DNA from: Nesterenkonia sp. PF2B19
Lineage (GTDB): Bacteria; Actinomycetota; Actinomycetes; Actinomycetales; Micrococcaceae
Reading direction: 5' to 3'
Assembly: GCF_001758425.2 (NCBI RefSeq)
Contig: NZ_MDSS02000026.1
Span: 1 to 48,763 of the forward strand
DNA length: 48,763 nucleotides
A program made the position numbers and the translations under genes. This document shows positions 11,641-23,309 of this stretch, piece after piece (the stretch's first letter is position 1; each line of letters begins with the position of its first letter). Below the pieces are notes generated by a model, which worked only from the letters and a program-made list of their open reading frames with translations, was not told where the DNA came from and ran no database searches.

Positions 11641-12749
11641 TCGGCCCCGCAGGACTCGACGTCCTCGGCGAGCATGCCGGCCTGACGCCAGGCCTCGAGC
11701 GCCGTGCAGTCCTTCCCGAGGGACTCGCCGACCACGCGGGCGACATGGGCGAAGCGCTGCCGGAACTTGTAGACGAAGCAGAAGCGCTGCGACCCGTGAC
11801 GCAGCGCCGCTCCGGCGAGGAAGAGCCCGGGGGCTCGGGTGGACTGATCGTCGGCGTCCACCAGGGGCCAGCCGTCCTCCCTGCGGTCGAACAGATGCGC
11901 CGCGGGTCCGAGACCAGGCCCGAACCCGGTGCCCGCCACAGGTGCCGAGTCGGCCTCCAGCACGGTGCCGTCACTGAGAGAGACCGACCAGCGGTCTCCG
12001 TCGCGGGCCACCGACGAGGCATGCCGAGCCAGCAGGCGGAGCCTGCCGGTCTGCTGGGCGCGAGCCAGCCGCATCCTGGTGCGCGGCGCCAGGCGGAAGG
12101 ACGGATCGGACCCTTCGCCGGCGTCCCAGGGATGGTCGGCATCGAGCACAGTGACCTCCGCGCCGGCCTCGACATGGTGGCAGGCGACGTCGAGGCCGGA
12201 CTCGTAGCCGCCGAGCACCACGAGGCGACCCTGCCGCGGCCCCCAGGCCTCCTGGCGGGAGGTGTGGACCAGCGCGCCCTTCCCCGCCATCTGTGGCACG
12301 GCGGGGTCTTGGAACTCCCCGCCGGCCCAGACCACCGTCCGCGCTGGGATGGGCCCGTGCGGGGTGGTGGCGACGAAGCCGGCGTCGTCCTGCCGCAGCG
12401 AGGTGACCTCACACTCCGGAGCGACCGGCACCTCGAAGACCCGGGCGACACCGCGCAGGTACTTCGCGTAGCCGCGCCCGTCGGGATAGTCCACACCGAG
12501 GCTGAAGGCGGGAGAGGTCTCCGGGTGCACGGAGTTCAGGTCCGTGGACCCGTAGCCGTTGCCGGTGAAGGACGGGGTGAGGAATCGCTGCTCCTGCGGC
12601 CATCGCCGGAAGGTCTCGCCGATCTGGCCGCGGTCGACGACGCCGACGGTCAGTCCGTCGACGGCGTCGAGGGCGAGGGCGCACCCGATGCCGGCGGGGC
12701 CCGCCCCGACCACGAGGGCGTCGAGGGCCTGCGCTGGAGAGGGGGTCAT
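11628..12749 (-). CDS. FAD/NAD(P)-binding flavoprotein with Cys-rich tail
   Basis: A 373-residue pyridine-nucleotide oxidoreductase-like flavoprotein. It has an N-terminal dinucleotide motif VVGAGPAGIGCALAL, the second dinucleotide fold LVVLGGYESGLDVACH near the middle, and an ATG-type motif region PGLFLAGAALRHG. It resembles flavin monooxygenase/thioredoxin-reductase-like proteins but has no CxxC redox pair in the core. The last residues, SCGAECAC, carry three cysteines and could bind a metal or thiolate ligand. AGGAAGG lies upstream of the ATG, and a strong Zur-type palindrome sits 16 bp before the start. It leads a two-gene operon with the ACR3-like permease. Substrate unknown. Confidence 0.78.
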   Translation of the reverse strand: MTPSPAQALDALVVGAGPAGIGCALALDAVDGLTVGVVDRGQIGETFRRWPQEQRFLTPSFTGNGYGSTDLNSVHPETSPAFSLGVDYPDGRGYAKYLRGVARVFEVPVAPECEVTSLRQDDAGFVATTPHGPIPARTVVWAGGEFQDPAVPQMAGKGALVHTSRQEAWGPRQGRLVVLGGYESGLDVACHHVEAGAEVTVLDADHPWDAGEGSDPSFRLAPRTRMRLARAQQTGRLRLLARHASSVARDGDRWSVSLSDGTVLEADSAPVAGTGFGPGLGPAAHLFDRREDGWPLVDADDQSTRAPGLFLAGAALRHGSQRFCFVYKFRQRFAHVARVVGESLGKDCTALEAWRQAGMLAEDVESCGAECAC

Positions 12750-12764
12750 GGAGCGACCTTCCTA

Positions 12765-12789
12765 GTTATTGAGAATGACTTTCAATAAC
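12765..12789. promoter_or_regulatory. Zur-type operator palindrome
   Basis: Perfect 8-bp arms GTTATTGA and TCAATAAC flank a 9-bp centre. The core TGAGAATGACTTTCA matches 13 of 15 positions of the actinobacterial Zur consensus TGAAAATGATTTTCA. It lies 16 bp upstream of the flavoprotein ATG, where a bound repressor would block transcription. The divergent ankyrin gene starts 83 bp away and has its own promoter. Confidence 0.75.
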
Positions 12790-12858
12790 CCAGCATACGC
12801 GACGGCGTCGATGACCTCGGACGACATGACACGCCGCCGTCGCCGGCTCGGCCTCCGA

Positions 12859-12864
12859 TACACT
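12859..12864 (+). promoter_or_regulatory. -10 element of a leaderless promoter for the ankyrin gene
   Basis: TACACT is followed by 7 nt and then the ATG, so transcription should start at or next to the initiation codon; no Shine-Dalgarno is present. Confidence 0.5.
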
Positions 12865-12871
12865 CGGGGCC

Positions 12872-13333
12872 ATGCCACACGACTCCTCCCCCGCCGCCGG
12901 ACAGCCCCAGGACACCGGCGACGTCCCCGAGCTGACCGACGAACAGCTGGAGTTCCTCAACTCCATGTTCGACCTCGCGCGGCAGGGCCGTGGCGAAGAG
13001 CTGCTGGGCCTCATCGACCAGGGGATCCCGGTCAACCTGGCCAACGCCAAGGGCGACACGCTGCTGATCCTGGCCACCTACAACAACCACGTCTCCCTGG
13101 TGAAGGGCCTGCTCGACCGGGACGCCGACGTCGACCGGCTCAACGACCGCGGCCAGTCCGCCCTGACCTGTGCGGTGTTCCTGCAGAACGAGGAGACGGT
13201 GCGCCTGCTCCTCGACGCCGGCGCGGACCCCCGCCACGAGGGCCAGAACGCCTATGCGGCCATCGAGATGTTCGGCCTCGACGCGATGCGTGCCGTGCTC
13301 GACGAGCACCAGGGGAACCGCTCCGGGAAGTGA
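12872..13333 (+). CDS. Ankyrin-repeat protein
   Basis: A 153-residue soluble protein. After an acidic N-terminus, two clear ankyrin repeats and one partial repeat run from about residue 40 to 140: GIPVNLANAKGDTLLILATY, then DADVDRLNDRGQSALTCAVF and DAGADPRHEGQNAYAAIEMF. These mediate protein-protein contact; no enzymatic domain is seen. Small single-domain ankyrin proteins of this type are common in actinobacteria and have no assigned partner. It stands alone, divergent from the flavoprotein operon and convergent with guaD, whose stop is about 10 bp away. Confidence 0.85.
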   Translation: MPHDSSPAAGQPQDTGDVPELTDEQLEFLNSMFDLARQGRGEELLGLIDQGIPVNLANAKGDTLLILATYNNHVSLVKGLLDRDADVDRLNDRGQSALTCAVFLQNEETVRLLLDAGADPRHEGQNAYAAIEMFGLDAMRAVLDEHQGNRSGK

Positions 13334-13343
13334 CGAGGCCCCG

Positions 13344-14648
13344 TCATCCCACGGGAGCCCCGCCGATCCAGACACCGGCCACATCCGCCGCTGAGCCCAG
13401 CGAGAAGATCTTCGCCACCACATCCTGCGCATCACGGGCGTAAGGCAGGACCTGCTCCAGCGTCCCGCCCGTCTGGGGCCGCACCAGCACCGCGTCGAAC
13501 TGACGTCCCACCGACAGATCCCCGATCTCCTCGGCCAGTCCCAGCACCTGAGCGCCGGAACGTGTCGCCAGATGCAGCAGGTCCGAGGGGCGCAGGTCCA
13601 AGCCCTCAGCACCGAGCAGACGCTGCCCGAAATAGGCCTGCAGGCCTTCCGCCACCAGGAAGAACCCCGCCCCGGCGCCGACATCGGTGCCCAGCGCGAC
13701 CGGCACGCCCGCGTCCCGATGGCGCCGCCAGGGGAACAGCCCGCTGCCGAGGGAGAAGTTCGACGTCGGGCAGTGGGCCACCGCTGCACCCCGCTCCCCC
13801 AGGATGACCAGCTCCTCCTCCGTGGGATGCACATCATGGGCCAGCACCGCACGTGAGCTCAGCAGCCCGGCCCGGTCATAGGTGTCCACGTAGTCCCGGG
13901 CCTCTGGAAACAGCTCGCGCACGGCGGCGATCTCCGCCGGGTTCTCATTGACATGCGAGGTGAACCAGAGACCCTCGTCGCCCGGCCCCGTGCCCGCTCC
14001 CGCGGCGAGCAGCTCACCGCACGACCGCAGCATCTCCTGGCTCGCCGAGAGCGAGAACCGCGGAGTGACCGCATAGCGCAGCCGTCCTCGGCCATGCCAT
14101 CGCCCCGCCAGGGTCCGGCCGGCCTCCAGAGCCCGCTCCGGGGTGACCAGCAGGCTCTCCGGGAGGAGGCGGTCGCTGACCACCAGGCCGGAGGTCATCC
14201 GCAGTCCGATCCGCTCCGCCTGCGTGAAGAGCGCGTCCATCGCCGCCGGGAAGTGGGAGCCGAAGACCAGCGCCGACGTCGTCCCGGACCGCACCACGGA
14301 GGAGAGGAAGTCCTCGGCCACCGCCTGGGCATGCGTCGCCTCGGCCAACCTCTCCTCCTCGGGCAGCGCGCACTGGTCGAGCCACTCCAACAAGGGCATC
14401 CCGAGCCCGCCGATGACGCGGATCTGGGGGAAGTGGACGTGGGTGTCCACCAGGCCGGGCAGCAGAACGCCGTCGCGAAGATCCACGACCTCGTGACCGG
14501 GATGGCCGGCGACGGCGGCGTCGAGCCCGGTCCGGGCGACGATCACCCCGTCCTCGACGACCAGGGCGCAGTCGTGGTCCGCCCGCAACGCGTCAGGGTC
14601 TCCCAGCTCCCCTGGAGTGTCCAACACCTGCGCCCGATAGATCGTCAT
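13344..14648 (-). CDS. guaD: Guanine deaminase
   Basis: Zinc amidohydrolase converting guanine to xanthine and ammonia. The metal ligands are visible in order: PGLVDTHVHFPQ (HxH), the TSHVNENPAEI motif, LAHDVHPTEEEL and GTDVGAGAGFF (catalytic Asp). CPTSNFSLGSGLFPWRR is the guanine-deaminase hallmark. Length (434 residues) is typical. The ATG overlaps the xdhC stop by 4 bp. As the last gene of an operon with xdhA, xdhB and xdhC it supplies xanthine for oxidation to urate, a coherent purine-salvage or nitrogen-scavenging route. Confidence 0.92.
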   Translation of the reverse strand: MTIYRAQVLDTPGELGDPDALRADHDCALVVEDGVIVARTGLDAAVAGHPGHEVVDLRDGVLLPGLVDTHVHFPQIRVIGGLGMPLLEWLDQCALPEEERLAEATHAQAVAEDFLSSVVRSGTTSALVFGSHFPAAMDALFTQAERIGLRMTSGLVVSDRLLPESLLVTPERALEAGRTLAGRWHGRGRLRYAVTPRFSLSASQEMLRSCGELLAAGAGTGPGDEGLWFTSHVNENPAEIAAVRELFPEARDYVDTYDRAGLLSSRAVLAHDVHPTEEELVILGERGAAVAHCPTSNFSLGSGLFPWRRHRDAGVPVALGTDVGAGAGFFLVAEGLQAYFGQRLLGAEGLDLRPSDLLHLATRSGAQVLGLAEEIGDLSVGRQFDAVLVRPQTGGTLEQVLPYARDAQDVVAKIFSLGSAADVAGVWIGGAPVG

Positions 14649-15490
14649 GCGCTCGCTCCCCCAGGAGCTCCGACGGACCCACGGCGCAGATAGTCCGCCA
14701 CGACGCTGACCGCGATGCTCACCGGGTCCTTGCCGGGCACCTCAGAGAGCCCGATGGGGCAGGTGATGCGGTCGAGGTGCTCCTCGGGGTGCCCGCTCTC
14801 CTGCAGCCGACGACGGAACCGGGCCCATTTCGCCCGTGACCCGATGAGCCCCGCGTAGCCGAGATCCTCCCGCCCCAGGGCGGCCTCACACAGGAACAGG
14901 TCCTCGGCGTGGTCATGGGTCATGATCAGCACGTGGGCCCCCGCTGGCAGCTGCGCCATCACCGTCTCCGGGGCCGGGGCGTGGTGGACCTCCACCTGGG
15001 CCCGAGACTCCGTCAGGTCCAGGGCGCGGGCCCGGCCCGCCTGTTCCTCGCGGCTGTCCACCAGGTGCAGGGTCACGGACAGGCGAGAGAACATCCGCGC
15101 CGTCTCCAGGCCTACGTGGCCGACGCCGAAGATCGCCACGACCGGCGGCGCACCGATCCGTTCGAAGAGCAGCGAGACCTGCCCACCGCAGCACTGACGA
15201 CCGTGGACGGCAGGCGCATGCTCGGTCAGGGACAGCTCCAGGGTCTGGGGGCTCTCCGACCCCGGGGCCAGCAGGGATCGGGCATGCTCGATGGCGGTCT
15301 GCTCGAGGTTCCCTCCCCCGATGCTGTCCCAGGAGCCGTCCGCGGCGACGACCATCTTGGCCCCCGCCTCCCGCGGGGCGTGACCGCGGGTGCTCAGCAC
15401 GGTGACGAGCACGCCCGCCCGGCCCCGAGCCCGCAGCCGGCCCAGCGCCTCATGCCAGTCACCCGTCAGCTCCACCGTCAGCCGCCGCAC
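14645..15490 (-). CDS. xdhC: Xanthine dehydrogenase accessory protein XdhC
   Basis: A 281-residue molybdenum-cofactor maturation factor that inserts sulfurated Moco into xanthine dehydrogenase. The N-terminal XdhC/CoxI domain has STRGHAPREAGAKMVV and GGGNLEQTAIEHA. The middle has the HGRQCCGGQ cysteine motif that binds the cofactor. A C-terminal Rossmann domain follows (VVAIFGVGHVGLETARM, then LIMTHDHAEDLFLCEAAL and GYAGLIGSRAKW). It overlaps xdhB by 13 bp and guaD by 4 bp, indicating tight co-expression. Confidence 0.93.
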   Translation of the reverse strand: MRRLTVELTGDWHEALGRLRARGRAGVLVTVLSTRGHAPREAGAKMVVAADGSWDSIGGGNLEQTAIEHARSLLAPGSESPQTLELSLTEHAPAVHGRQCCGGQVSLLFERIGAPPVVAIFGVGHVGLETARMFSRLSVTLHLVDSREEQAGRARALDLTESRAQVEVHHAPAPETVMAQLPAGAHVLIMTHDHAEDLFLCEAALGREDLGYAGLIGSRAKWARFRRRLQESGHPEEHLDRITCPIGLSEVPGKDPVSIAVSVVADYLRRGSVGAPGGASA

Positions 15491-17868
15491 ACCAGCTCTG
15501 CGGCCTCATCCCGCGCCGCCTCGTCCCCTGCCGCCTCCCGGGCACGCCGCAGCGCCCAGAACACCGCCTCCGGGGTGGCCGGACTGGGCAGCTCCACCGA
15601 GGATCCGCCGGGGCCGAAGGCGGCCACCGCGGCCCGCAGCGCCTCCCGGACGCTGAAGGCCAGCATGAGGGGAGGCTCCCCCACCGCCTTGGATCCGTAC
15701 ACCACCCCGGGCTCGGTGGCGCGTTCGTAGAGATGCACCGTGAAGTCCTCCGGCGTCTCCGAGAAGCTGGGGAGCTTATAGGTGCTCGCCGCCTGGGAGA
15801 GCACCCGGCCGCGTCCCGGCGAGTCGCCTTCGTCCCAGCGGAGGTCCTCCAGGGTCAGCCACCCGACGCCCTGGACGAAGCCGCCCTCGATCTGGCCCAC
15901 ATCGATCAGCGGGGACAGCGAGTCGCCGACGTCGTGGAGGATGTCGGTGCGGAGCAGCCGGTGGGCTCCGGTGAAGCCGTCCACCTCGACCTCGCTGACG
16001 GCCGCACCGTAGGCGAAGTACTTGAACGGTTCGCCTCGCATCGCCACCGGGTCCCAGTGGATGCCCTCGGTGCGGTGGTAGCCGGCGGCGAAGAGCTGGA
16101 CCCGCTGCAGATAGGCGTCCCGCACGACGTCGGCGAAACTCACCGGCTCGGTCCCCAGCCCCCGAACCTCGCCGTCGGAGAATCGGACGTCATGGGAGTG
16201 GACCCCGAGCCGCCGAGAGGCCACCTCCGCCAGCCTCTGGCGAATCTGCTCGCAGGCGTTCCTCACGGCTCCGCCGTTGAGGTCCGCGCCCGAGCTGGCC
16301 GCCGTGGCGGAGGTGTTGGGCACCTTGTCCGTGCGGGTCGGGGCCAGACGCACCTGCTCCAGCGGCAGGCCCAGAGCCGTGGCCGCCACCTGCCGCATCT
16401 TGGTGTGCAGCCCCTGGCCCATCTCCGTGCCGCCGTGGTTGATGAGCACCGAGCCGTCCTTGTAGACGTGCACCAGGGCGCCGGCCTGGTTGAAGGCGGT
16501 GAAGTTGAAGGAGATCCCGAACTTCACCGGGGTCAGTGCCAGTCCGCGCTTCCGGTGGCCATGCCGGGCGTTGAACTCCTCCACCTGCCGACGTCGGGAC
16601 ACGACGTCGGCGCGATCCTCCAGCTGGTCCCAGATGTCTCCGAGACGTTCGGCGTGCCGCACGGGCTGCCCATAGGGTGTGACGTCTCCGGGGCGGTAGA
16701 GGTTCCGGCGCCGCAGCTCGTCCGGGGCCAGCCCCAGCAGCGGCGCGCACCGCCCCAGGATGTCCTCGATGATGAGCATCCCCTGCGGCCCTCCGAATCC
16801 GCGGAAGGCGGTCTGCGAGGTCTTATGCGTCTTCGCGATCCGGCCCAGGACCTCCACGGCCGGGATGAGATAAGCGTTGTCGATGTGGCACAGGGCCCGC
16901 GAGAGCACCGGCTCGGAGAGGTCCAGGGACCACCCGCCGTCCGAGGTGATGACCGCCTTCAGCGCCCGGAGGCGGCCGGCGTCGTCGAAGCCCACCTCCC
17001 ATTGCGCGGCGAAGGGGTGGCGCTTGCCGGTCATCGTGATGTCCTGGGTGCGGGTCAGGCGCACGCGGACCGGGCGGCCCGTACGCACCGCTCCGAGCGC
17101 GGCGACCGCGGCCAGACCATGGGGCTGCATCTCCTTGCCGCCGAAGCCTCCGCCCATCCTCAGCGCCTGGACCGTCACCTCATGGGAGGCGACCCCCAGC
17201 ACGTGGGCCACGATCTCCTGCGTCTCGGTGGGGTGCTGGGTGGAGCTGTGGACCATCACCTGCCCGGCCTCGTCCACCAGGGCGAGGGAGGCGTGGGTCT
17301 CCAGGTAGAAGTGCTCCTGGCCGCCGAAGGAGAACGTCCCCGAGAAGCGGTGGGGCGCCTCCGCGAGACCGGCGCCGACATCGCCGCGGCGCAGCACCGG
17401 CTGCCGGCCCTGGAAGCTCTCCGCGGCGATCGCCTCGTCCAGGGTGATCAGCGCGTCCAGGGGTTCGTAGTCTACGACGACGGCCTCGGCACCCCGCCGG
17501 GCGGCCTCCTGGGTCTCCCCCAGCACCCAGCACACGGCGTGCCCGTGGAACATCACCACCCGTGGAAAGAGCGGTTCGTCACCCTTCACCCCGGCGTCGT
17601 TGATGCCGGGGACGTGCTCGGCGGTGAGCACCTCCACGCGCCGTCGACGCGCGGGCACCCGCAGTGTCCAGGGCCAGCACGCGAGCATGGGCATGCGGAG
17701 CCTGGACGGGCCAGGCGTGCAGGGTCCGCGGGTCGCGGACGGCGATGTCGTCGGTGTACTGGGCTGCTCCCGTCACGTGCAGGGCCGCGCTCTCATGCGG
17801 TTCGGCGGCGCCGACGCCGCGGTGCTCGGACGGGGACTCAGGCCGGATCTGAGGGTCGGTCTGCGACG

Positions 17869-17872
<4 letters not shown>
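15478..17872 (-). pseudogene. xdhB: Xanthine dehydrogenase molybdopterin subunit, frameshifted as read
   Basis: Large catalytic subunit oxidising hypoxanthine and xanthine to urate. The N-terminus (from ATG 17872, MTSQTDP, then HVTGAAQYTDDIAVRDP and LHAWPVQAPHAHARV) is in one frame. The rest (VEVLTAEHVPGINDAG onward, about 720 residues) is in another. The switch is near 17645-17665 in a GC-alternating stretch and needs one extra base removed or two added. Moco-site motifs GGGFGGKE and AFRGFGGPQ and the catalytic glutamate in AVGEPPLMLA are intact. The start overlaps the xdhA stop (ATGA). If real, the break would abolish the enzyme; a sequence error is more likely. Confidence 0.88.
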
Positions 17873-19388
<1,516 letters not shown>

Positions 19389-19519
19389 CCTGTGCTCCTG
19401 GTCGAGGTCGTCGGCCGAGCCCCCGCCAGGGTCTGCGGAGCGACCGACGAGACCAGTATCACACGTGACGATCCAGAACGGAGAGCATATTCCGCGATGC
19501 GGAGATGCAGTGTCGCGGG

Positions 19520-20053
19520 TCAGGACGCCTCGTCCGCTTCAGGGTCCCGTCCTTCCGCGAAGGCGCGGAAGCGTTCCGCGAGCGCCGGACCGCTCTGCGG
19601 CCCGGCGGTGACCAGCATGATGGTGTCATCCCCGGCGATGGTGCCCAGCACGTCCCGGAGACCGGCATGGTCGACCGCGCTGGCCAGGAACTGCGCGGCC
19701 CCCGGCGGCGTCCTGAGGATGACCAGGTTGGCGCTGGCCTCCGCCGAGACCAGCAGGTCCCGACACAGGCCCACCAGACGGGCCAGCGTGGTGGCCTCCG
19801 TCTGATCCGCCTGGAACTCACGCTCATGGCCTTCGGCGGGGACGGCGTAGATGAGCGCCCCGTCGGCTCCCCGCACCCTTGCGGCGCCGATCTCCACCAG
19901 GTCCCGGGACAGCGTCCCCTGGGTCACCCGCACCCCCTCCTCGGCGAGCTGCTCCACCAGCTCGCCCTGCGACCGGACGGTGCCACGAGTGATCAGCTCC
20001 CGGATCTTGGCATGCCGGGCGGTCTTGGTGGTGGGGGTGCTCTGCGTGCTCAT
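19520..20053 (-). CDS. argR: Arginine repressor
   Basis: A 177-residue transcription factor that binds ARG boxes with arginine as co-repressor. The N-terminal winged-helix domain has [18 protein letters not shown] and [14 protein letters not shown]. The C-terminal oligomerisation and arginine-binding domain has [18 protein letters not shown] and [14 protein letters not shown] with the paired acidic residues. The start overlaps the argF stop by 4 bp (ATGA). Its targets are probably the A/T-rich boxes before argC and argG in this window, so it should repress its own operon. Confidence 0.95.
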   Translation of the reverse strand: MSTQSTPTTKTARHAKIRELITRGTVRSQGELVEQLAEEGVRVTQGTLSRDLVEIGAARVRGADGALIYAVPAEGHEREFQADQTEATTLARLVGLCRDLLVSAEASANLVILRTPPGAAQFLASAVDHAGLRDVLGTIAGDDTIMLVTAGPQSGPALAERFRAFAEGRDPEADEAS

Positions 20054-21042
20054 CGTCGCGGCAGCTCCTCGCCACGTTCGCCGGCACGCACCAGCGCCAC
20101 CGTCTCCTCGTCGGCCAGGCCTGACTCCACCAGCAGCCAGGCCATGAGGGCCTTCTGCGCGTGCAGCCGGTTCTCCGCCTCGTCCCAGACCACCGACTGC
20201 GGGCCGTCGATGACCTCGGCGCTGATCTCCGCCTCCCGATACGCCGGCAGGCAGTGCAGCACGATCGCGCCCTCGGCCGCCTGCGCCAGCGCGGCCGCAT
20301 CGACCCGATAGTCCCCGAAGAGCTGCAGCCGCTGCTCCTTCTCGTCCTCCTGCCCCATGGAGATCCAGGTGTCGGTGGCCACGACGTCGGCCCCGGCCAG
20401 CGCCTCGGAGGCCTCGGTGGTGATGGTCACCGAGCCGCCGGTCTCCGCGGCCCGCACGCGGGCGGCGGAGACGATCTCCTCGGCCGGCAGGTATCCCTCG
20501 GGTCCGGCGATGCGCACGTCCATGCCGGCGTTGACTCCGGCCAGCAGGTACGAGTTGGCCATGTTGTTCGCCGCATCCCCGAGATACGCCAGGGAGCGCC
20601 CCGTCAGCTCGCCCAGATGCTCTCGGACCGTGAGCAGGTCCGCCACCAGCTGGCAGGGGTGGTAGTCGTCGGAGAGCGCGTTGATGACCGGCACGCGGCT
20701 GTGGGCGGCCATCTCCTCCAGACCGGACTGCTCATAGGTGCGCCAGATGATCAGCGAGACCATGCGCTCCAGGACCTTCGCGGTGTCGCTGATCGACTCC
20801 TTGTGGCCCAGCTGGGACTCCCCCGGATTGATGATCAGCGGCGCCCCACCGAGGGCGGAGATGCCTGCGGCGAAGGAGATCCGGGTCCGGGTGGACGTCT
20901 TGTCGAAGTAGACGGCCGCGGTCTGCGGTCCCGCCAGCGGCGTGATCGCGTAGGGGGCGGCCTTCATGGCCGCTGCCAGGGTCAGGACCCGGCCCAGCTC
21001 CTCGGGGCTGAGGTCCAGGTCGGTGAGGAAGTGGCGGGTCAT
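20050..21042 (-). CDS. argF: Ornithine carbamoyltransferase
   Basis: Makes citrulline from ornithine and carbamoyl phosphate. The carbamoyl-phosphate loop [10 protein letters not shown], the catalytic [12 protein letters not shown] region and [12 protein letters not shown] near the C-terminus are intact. Length is 330 residues. ATG at 21042 follows GAAGGAG, and the N-terminus [16 protein letters not shown] matches the family; the longer upstream frame belongs to argD's shadow. It overlaps argD and argR by 4 bp each. Confidence 0.96.
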   Translation of the reverse strand: MTRHFLTDLDLSPEELGRVLTLAAAMKAAPYAITPLAGPQTAAVYFDKTSTRTRISFAAGISALGGAPLIINPGESQLGHKESISDTAKVLERMVSLIIWRTYEQSGLEEMAAHSRVPVINALSDDYHPCQLVADLLTVREHLGELTGRSLAYLGDAANNMANSYLLAGVNAGMDVRIAGPEGYLPAEEIVSAARVRAAETGGSVTITTEASEALAGADVVATDTWISMGQEDEKEQRLQLFGDYRVDAAALAQAAEGAIVLHCLPAYREAEISAEVIDGPQSVVWDEAENRLHAQKALMAWLLVESGLADEETVALVRAGERGEELPRR

Positions 21043-22343
21043 AGGGTCTCCTTCGCAGCGCGGTGGATCCCGGGCAAGGCGTCCACGAAGCGCATCATCT
21101 GGGTCTCGGTGATGGTCAGCGGCGGGGCGAGCCGCAGCGTGTGCGGTCCCGGGGCGTTGATGATGAAGCCGGCTTCCAGCGCGGCCGACACCATCGCCGG
21201 GGCGAGGGCGGGGCCGCCGTCGTCCCCACGATCGCCGCCGTCGACGTCGAAGCCGATCAGCAGGCCATGGGCCCGGACCTCGGTGACCAGCTCCAGCTGC
21301 TCCAGAGCCGCCGCCGTCGCCGCGCCGACCCGACGCACGTTCTGCAGGACGTCCCCGGACTCCAGGGCGTGGATGGTCGCCAGCGCCGCCGCCGTCGCCA
21401 CCGGGTTCCCACCGAAGGTGGTGCCGTGCTGTCCGGCGGAGAGCAGCCCGCTGACCTGCTCGCCGAAGGTGATCATGGCACCGATGGGGAATCCGCCGCC
21501 GAGGCCCTTGGCCAGCGTCATGGCGTCGGGCCGCGCGTCGGTGGACGCGAACCACTCCCCGGTGCGGCCCACCCCGGTCTGGACTTCGTCGACGATCATC
21601 AGCGCGCCGGCCTCCCGGGTGATCTCCCGGACGGCCTGGAGGTACCCCTCCGGCATCCCGCGGACCCCGGCCTCTCCCTGGACGGCTTCGACGACGACGG
21701 CGGCCACCGTGGGGTCGACCGCCTGGCGCAGCGCCTCCACGTCACCGGCGGGCACCCACTCGACGCCGTCCGGCAGCGGTTCGAAGGGTTCCCGATGGGC
21801 GGGCTTCCAGGTCAGCGCCAGGGCTCCCATGGAGCGACCGTGGAAGCCGTCCTCCAGCGCGATGATGCGCGGACGGTCCGCCCCGCCATGCCGTCGGGCG
21901 AGCTTGAAGGCGGCCTCGTTGGACTCGGTGCCGGAGTTGGTGAAGAACACCTTGGAGCCCTCGGGTGCCGCAGACAGCTGCAGAAGCTTCTCGGCCAGGG
22001 CGACCTGGGTGGGACTGGTGAAGAAGTTGGAGATGTGCCCCAGGGTGGCCGACTGGCTGGCCACCACGGAGGTGATCAGCGGGTGGGCGTGGCCCAGCGC
22101 GTTGACCGCGATCCCGGCCAGCAGGTCCAGGTACTCTCGTCCGTCCGCGTCCCACACGGTGGCTCCGGAGCCGCGCACCAGGACCCGCTGCGGGGTCCCG
22201 AAGACGCCCAGCAGGGACTCTTGGTAGCGCTCCAGCAGGGCCTGGTCGGGCTGCGCCTCGGCCAGGGCGGAGGTGGTGAGCTCCTCCGTGGTCGGACGGT
22301 GAGCGCTCGGCTGGTGGCTGCTCGGCTGATGCGGCGCGGTCAT
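21039..22343 (-). CDS. argD: Acetylornithine aminotransferase
   Basis: PLP enzyme converting N-acetylglutamate semialdehyde to N-acetylornithine. The residues before about 40 (histidine/glutamine-rich [14 protein letters not shown]) are a low-complexity extension not found in most family members, so the functional start may lie further in. The core has [45 protein letters not shown] and the PLP lysine in [14 protein letters not shown]. Overlaps argB and argF by 4 bp each. Confidence 0.95.
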   Translation of the reverse strand: MTAPHQPSSHQPSAHRPTTEELTTSALAEAQPDQALLERYQESLLGVFGTPQRVLVRGSGATVWDADGREYLDLLAGIAVNALGHAHPLITSVVASQSATLGHISNFFTSPTQVALAEKLLQLSAAPEGSKVFFTNSGTESNEAAFKLARRHGGADRPRIIALEDGFHGRSMGALALTWKPAHREPFEPLPDGVEWVPAGDVEALRQAVDPTVAAVVVEAVQGEAGVRGMPEGYLQAVREITREAGALMIVDEVQTGVGRTGEWFASTDARPDAMTLAKGLGGGFPIGAMITFGEQVSGLLSAGQHGTTFGGNPVATAAALATIHALESGDVLQNVRRVGAATAAALEQLELVTEVRAHGLLIGFDVDGGDRGDDGGPALAPAMVSAALEAGFIINAPGPHTLRLAPPLTITETQMMRFVDALPGIHRAAKETL

Positions 22344-23286
22344 GGGGTGACCTCCTCGTCCGGGACCACCTGGGTGCCGACGCCCTCGGTGGTGACGATC
22401 TCCAGCAGCATCGAATGGGGGGCGCGGCCGTCGACGATGTGAGCCCTCGGGACCCCGCCGTCCACGGCGGTGAGTGCGGCGGTCATCTTCGGGATCATCC
22501 CGGACTGCAGCTCCGGCAGCATGGCGCGCAGGTCGGAGGCGGACAGCGAGGAGATCAGCGACGACCGGTCCGGCCAGTCAGCGTAGAGGCCCTCCACATC
22601 GGTGAGCATGACCAGCTTGGCGGCTCCCAGGGCGGAGGCCACGGCGGCGGCCGCCAGATCCGCATTGACGTTGAGCACCTCGCCGGTGGGCTGACCGGCG
22701 TCGTCGAACTCCGGGGCGACGGTGGAGATCACCGGGATGCGCTTGGCCGCGAGCAGATCCTCCACGGCGGCGGGATTGACCCCGGTGACCTCGCCGACCA
22801 GGCCGAGGTCGATCTCCTCCCCGCCGAGGTGGGCGGTCTTGCGCCGGGCGCGCAGCAGGGCGGCGTCCTCCCCCGAGAGGCCCACCGCATAGGGGCCGTG
22901 GCTGTTGATCAGGCCGATCAGCTCCCGGCCCACCTGGCCGGTCAGCACCATGCGCACCACATCCATGGCCTCCGGCGTCGTGACCCGGTAGCCGGCCCGG
23001 AACTCGGACTCCACGCCGACGGTCTCCAGCATGGCGTTGATCTGCGGGCCGCCGCCGTGGACCACCACCGGGTTGACCCCCACGTGGCGCAGGAAGACCA
23101 CGTCCTCGGCGAAGGCACGACGCAGCTCATCGTCGACCATGGCGTTGCCGCCGTACTTGATCACGATGGTCTCGCCGGCGAACTTCTGGATCCAGGGCAG
23201 CGCTCGATGAGCGTGGCGGCCTTGGCGCCGGCGTCGGCCCGCGGGTCCCGCTCGCGGGGCTGCAGGCTGGTGGTCTTCTCGATCAC
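22340..23286 (-). pseudogene. argB: Acetylglutamate kinase, frameshifted near N-terminus as read
   Basis: Phosphorylates N-acetylglutamate, the controlled step of arginine synthesis. The main frame (22340-23164) has [23 protein letters not shown] and [12 protein letters not shown], all family hallmarks. The true N-terminus starts at GTG 23286 (after GAGGGG): [14 protein letters not shown] to KAATLIER, then goes out of frame at about 23203-23206. One lost C (CGC-CTG read as CGCTG) would restore [20 protein letters not shown]. The break lies in a conserved region of an essential pathway gene whose other members are intact, which favours a sequence error. Confidence 0.9.
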
Positions 23287-23309
23287 GGGTTCCCCTCAGG
23301 TGGATCGGC

